Positions 22,058 through 24,103 of a DNA stretch of 24,103 nucleotides are shown here, piece by piece. This DNA is from CAZFYZ01 sp964523735 (GTDB taxonomy: Bacteria; Armatimonadota; UBA5829): assembly GCA_964523735.1 (NCBI GenBank), contig CAZFYZ010000057.1, positions 1 through 24,103 on the forward strand. Direction: 5' to 3'. How positions within the stretch are numbered: the first letter of the stretch is position 1; each line of letters begins with the position of its first letter. Position numbers and translations under genes: made by a program. The notes under the pieces are model-generated. The model was not told the origin of the DNA, did not search any database, and saw only the letters and a program-made list of their open reading frames with translations.

Positions 22058-23332
22058 ATGCCTACCATCGCCTACAACACGCTTGGCTGCAAGGTCAATC
22101 AATACGAGACCGAGAAGATCCGCGAAGAGCTGGAGCGAGCCGGCTTCACGACGGTTCCGTTCAGCTCACGTGCCGATTCCTATGTCATCAACACGTGCAG
22201 CGTGACAGGCGTCGCTGACTCCAAGTCCCGAGCGGCCATCAGAAGAGCAGTGAGGCAGAATCCCGAAGCCTATGTAGTAGCGACGGGCTGCTACATCGAT
22301 CTGGAGCCCGGTCTGGCGGAGTCGATAGAAGACATCGATCTTCTTGTACCGACCGATCAGAAGTCAACGATCGCTGAGCGCCTCATCGCTCGCTTCGGCC
22401 AATCACAAACCACAAATCGCGAATCACAGATCATTCGTCCTCGCCTGCGCACTCGCGCCGTGGTCAAAGTACAGGACGGCTGTGACCAGTTCTGCTCGTA
22501 TTGCGTCATTCCCTACGCGCGGTCGCGCAAGTGGTCCAGACCGGTCGATGAGGTCATCAGAGAAGTCCAAGCACTCGCTGCGTATGGCTACAAGGAGATC
22601 GTGCTGACAGGCATCAGACTTGGGTCGTATGCCTACCCGAAGTCCGAGTTGGCTGATCTGGTGCTTGCAGTTGCCGAAGTCGATGGCGTCGAACGCGTGA
22701 GACTCAGCTCCATCGAGCAGTGGGAGATCACCGACGCGCTTCTGGATGCGATGCGCCATACCAAGATATGCCGGCACTTGCACATCCCCCTGCAGAGCGG
22801 AGACGATGACGTGCTGCGGCGGATGAACCGGCCCTATACCTCCACCGCCTACCTTGACCTGGTCGAAAGAGTAAGAGAACTGATGCCCGGCATCGGCATC
22901 ACCACTGACGTGATCGTCGGGTTTCCCGGCGAGACCGATGAAGCGTTCGCCAACACCTGTCGGGTGGTCGACGAAGCCGGCTTCTCAAGGCTGCACGTCT
23001 TTCGCTACTCACCCCGCAAGCGCACGCCGGCAGCGGCTATGCCGGATCAGGTGGATGAGCACACGAAGAAGCTCCGCGCTGATATCCTGGCCGAAATGGG
23101 AAGAAGTGCGGTGGGACGCTTTGCCGAATCTCAAGTCGGCAAGATCCTCGACGTGCTGGTGGAGAGCCGCAATAGATCTGAAACGACAGGAAAGCATCTG
23201 CTTGGCTTTGCCGATAATTATGTTGAAGTCCGTCTACCGGGCGACAACTCACTTGTGGGCAGCATCGTCCGCGTTGAGATCACCGGGGTCGATCAGGACG
23301 GCAGAGCCATCGGGCGATTGAAGGGAGGGTAG
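22058..23332 (+). CDS. mtaB: tRNA methylthiotransferase MtaB
   Basis: The 424-residue protein is a MiaB-type radical SAM methylthiotransferase of the MtaB branch, which adds a methylthio group to t6A at position 37 of tRNAs in the cytoplasm. N-terminal UPF0004 cysteines are Cys11 (TLGCKVNQYETE, the MtaB hallmark), Cys47 (NTCSV) and Cys78 (TGCY). The radical SAM cluster is Cys142, Cys146 and Cys149 (CDQFCSYC), and a C-terminal TRAM domain spans about 370-424. I chose ATG 22058 because relatives begin about seven residues before TLGC and GAAGG precedes it; ATG 22046 and ATG 22004 are possible alternatives. The linker at about residues 114-128 is odd (see findings). The HIT gene begins 4 bases after the stop, so they form an operon. 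Confidence 0.93.
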   Translation: MPTIAYNTLGCKVNQYETEKIREELERAGFTTVPFSSRADSYVINTCSVTGVADSKSRAAIRRAVRQNPEAYVVATGCYIDLEPGLAESIEDIDLLVPTDQKSTIAERLIARFGQSQTTNRESQIIRPRLRTRAVVKVQDGCDQFCSYCVIPYARSRKWSRPVDEVIREVQALAAYGYKEIVLTGIRLGSYAYPKSELADLVLAVAEVDGVERVRLSSIEQWEITDALLDAMRHTKICRHLHIPLQSGDDDVLRRMNRPYTSTAYLDLVERVRELMPGIGITTDVIVGFPGETDEAFANTCRVVDEAGFSRLHVFRYSPRKRTPAAAMPDQVDEHTKKLRADILAEMGRSAVGRFAESQVGKILDVLVESRNRSETTGKHLLGFADNYVEVRLPGDNSLVGSIVRVEITGVDQDGRAIGRLKGG

Positions 23333-23336
23333 TTGG

Positions 23337-23681
23337 TTGTCTGATTGCATTTTCTGCAAGATAGCGGCGGGAGAGATCGGCAAGCTGGTCTACGAGGATG
23401 ACTCGGTGGCAGCGTTCGACGATCTGAACCCGCAGGCTCCCGTGCATGTTCTGATCATCCCTAAGAAGCATATAGCCCGTGTATCGGATGTCACGGACGG
23501 CGAGGATGCCTGCCTGATGGGGCACATCCTGACGGTCGCAAACAAGATAGCATCCGAGCTTGGCATGGTCGAGGAGGGCTACCGGATCGTTGTCAACTGC
23601 AACGAGGGGGCCGGGCAATCGGTATGGCACGTTCATTTCCACCTGCTTGGCGGGCGGAAGCTGGGCTGGCCACCAGGATAG
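23337..23681 (+). CDS. HIT-family nucleotide hydrolase (HinT-like)
   Basis: TTG 23337 (AGGGAGGG upstream) gives a 114-residue protein starting MSDCIFCKIAAGEI, the standard opening of HinT-type HIT proteins. The catalytic histidine triad is His98-x-His100-x-His102 (WHVHFHLLGG). Cys4, Cys7 and His45 could be zinc ligands, as in several bacterial members. HinT proteins hydrolyse AMP-lysine-like and other adenosine phosphoramidates in the cytoplasm. It follows mtaB by 4 bases, so the genes are co-expressed. The length is typical and all key residues are intact. Confidence 0.93.
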   Translation: MSDCIFCKIAAGEIGKLVYEDDSVAAFDDLNPQAPVHVLIIPKKHIARVSDVTDGEDACLMGHILTVANKIASELGMVEEGYRIVVNCNEGAGQSVWHVHFHLLGGRKLGWPPG

Positions 23682-23699
23682 GAGCAGGACAGTTCAGTT

Positions 23700-23723
23700 C
23701 TGGGCGGGACAGTGTTCCGCCAG
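23700..23723 (+). terminator. Stem-loop after the mtaB-HIT pair
   Basis: GGCGGGAC (23703-23710) pairs with GTTCCGCC (23714-23721), one G-U wobble, 3-base loop; a flanking CTG/CAG extends it with a bulged G. It lies 19 bases after the HIT stop. There is no T-run, so it is a possible but not standard intrinsic terminator. Confidence 0.4.
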
Positions 23724-23761
23724 TGCTGAGTAGGTTCGACAAGAACCGTATCGAAGCACAT

Positions 23762-23958
23762 TCTATCCTGCGGGAACGACGTTGACAGTAAGCCCAACAG
23801 GGCTGAACAAGCCAGAGTTCCCGCAGCGGCCTGCCGGATATGAGGGTCGCAAGGGAACTCTATCCTGCGGGAACGACGTTGACAGTAAGCCCAACAGGGC
23901 TGAACAAGCCAGAGTTCCCGCAGCGGCCTGCCGGATATGAGGGTCGCAAGGGAACTCT
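23762..23958. repeat. Exact 97-base tandem duplication with stem-loops
   Basis: Bases 23762-23861 recur exactly at 23859-23958 (period 97, just over two copies). Within each copy CTGCGGGAAC pairs with GTTCCCGCAG over 10 bp (23768-23777 with 23817-23826 in copy 1), enclosing a small hairpin AGCCC-AACA-GGGCT (23791-23804). The same downstream strand, GAGTTCCC (23815-23822), can instead pair with GGGAACTC (23853-23860), giving mutually exclusive structures. Exact identity means a recent duplication or strong conservation. I do not recognise a named RNA or element. Confidence 0.85.
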
Positions 23959-23968
23959 GACTTGTAGA

Positions 23969-24008
23969 ATGCTGGGACGCCGAGTGCTCAGCCTCGTTCC
24001 TGCAGCAT
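23969..24008. other. Bulged stem-loop
   Basis: ATGCTG (23969-23974) pairs with CAGCAT (24003-24008), and CGAG (23981-23984) with CTCG (23993-23996), with GGA/TCC pairs between. The roughly 40-base stem-loop directly follows the tandem duplication and may belong to the same structured region. Confidence 0.4.
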
Positions 24009-24051
24009 GGGTTTTGGGGCGTAAGCCCTGTCTCGGCCTCTCAAATTGCCG

Positions 24052-24102
24052 TGATGCCTCACGAGAAAAGCGCACCGAAATGATGGTTGATGCCTCACGA
24101 GA
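24052..24102. repeat. 15-base direct repeat at 36-base spacing, cut by window end
   Basis: TGATGCCTCACGAGA occurs exactly at 24052-24066 and 24088-24102, 36 bases apart, with 21 unrelated bases between. The window ends one base later, so whether more copies follow is unknown. The unit is short for a CRISPR repeat. It may be the start of a tandem array or a chance duplication. Confidence 0.5.
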
Positions 24103-24103
24103 G

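Larger units (their letters stand above)
23682..24103. other. 422-base gap without a convincing gene
   Basis: After the HIT gene no ORF has a credible start, SD and composition. The stretch holds a stem-loop, a small hairpin GGTTC/GAACC (23733-23747), an exact 97-base tandem duplication, a larger stem-loop (23969-24008) and a short direct repeat. The 97-base period is not a multiple of three, which argues against coding use. A structured RNA, a repeat element, or the edge of a longer repeat array are the main possibilities. Confidence 0.6.

Noticed and set aside
23730..23750. tRNA-like GGTTCGA motif after the HIT gene
   Set aside because: The GGTTCGACAAGAACC string is a small isolated hairpin; no acceptor, D or anticodon arms can be drawn around it.
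23860..24075. 71-codon minus-strand ORF over the tandem duplication
   Set aside because: The start lies in an Arg-rich, unstructured stretch without an SD, and the 97-base period would put repeat copies in different frames. The C-terminal GLFSPVGLTVNVVPAG looks protein-like but is not enough.
24052..24102. CRISPR array
   Set aside because: Only two copies of a 15-base unit with a 21-base gap are visible, no cas genes are present, and the window ends.

Overview
This is bacterial DNA of fairly high GC content, probably from an uncultured environmental bacterium. Several TTG and GTG starts are backed by good Shine-Dalgarno (SD) sites, intergenic palindromes are abundant, and the gene mix (DUF6599, Tat-exported DUF362, a giant GH2, non-heme UROD-family proteins, UxaE) recalls Armatimonadota, Planctomycetota or Hydrogenedentes-like lineages. 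That placement is inference; no rRNA or tRNA gene is visible to fix it.

Left part (1-6.5 kb): the 3' part of a SIS-domain (UPF0309) gene; a DUF6599 gene plus a Tat-exported DUF362 gene behind a plausible extended -10 promoter; a convergent two-gene unit (42-codon ORF and DUF2500-like membrane protein) joined by a TTGA overlap; an unusual Fpg/Nei-like protein; a small secreted glycine-rich protein; a secreted DUF4198 protein; and a nitroreductase. Strong hairpins separate some convergent pairs.

Middle (6.6-11.3 kb): a 1167-residue secreted GH2-type glycosidase with a beta-sandwich domain inserted in its TIM barrel and a GATase-like C-terminus, followed by a convergent membrane protein with two PH-like segments.

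Minus-strand catabolic cluster (21.9 back to 11.3 kb): SDR, UROD-family protein, KDPG-type aldolase, second UROD-family protein, Ldh-type dehydrogenase, D-2-hydroxyacid dehydrogenase, UlaG-like MBL hydrolase, UxaE-like tagaturonate epimerase, an atypical TalC/FSA-like aldolase and a second SDR. Two near-consensus promoters (TTGACA, 17-base spacer, TATAAG or TATAAA) lie ahead of the first SDR and, some 200 bases ahead, of the UxaE gene. The set suggests breakdown of sugar acids (hexuronates or a modified relative): oxidation/reduction, epimerisation and aldol cleavage. Altered predicted phosphate-site residues in the TalC-like protein and the two UROD-family proteins do not fit a textbook hexuronate route, so this is the best candidate for an undescribed pathway.

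Right end (22-24.1 kb): mtaB and a HIT-family gene form a tight plus-strand pair. They are followed by 422 bases without a convincing gene. This stretch holds a hairpin, an exact 97-base tandem duplication with alternative pairings, another stem-loop, and a 15-base direct repeat at 36-base spacing cut off by the window edge.
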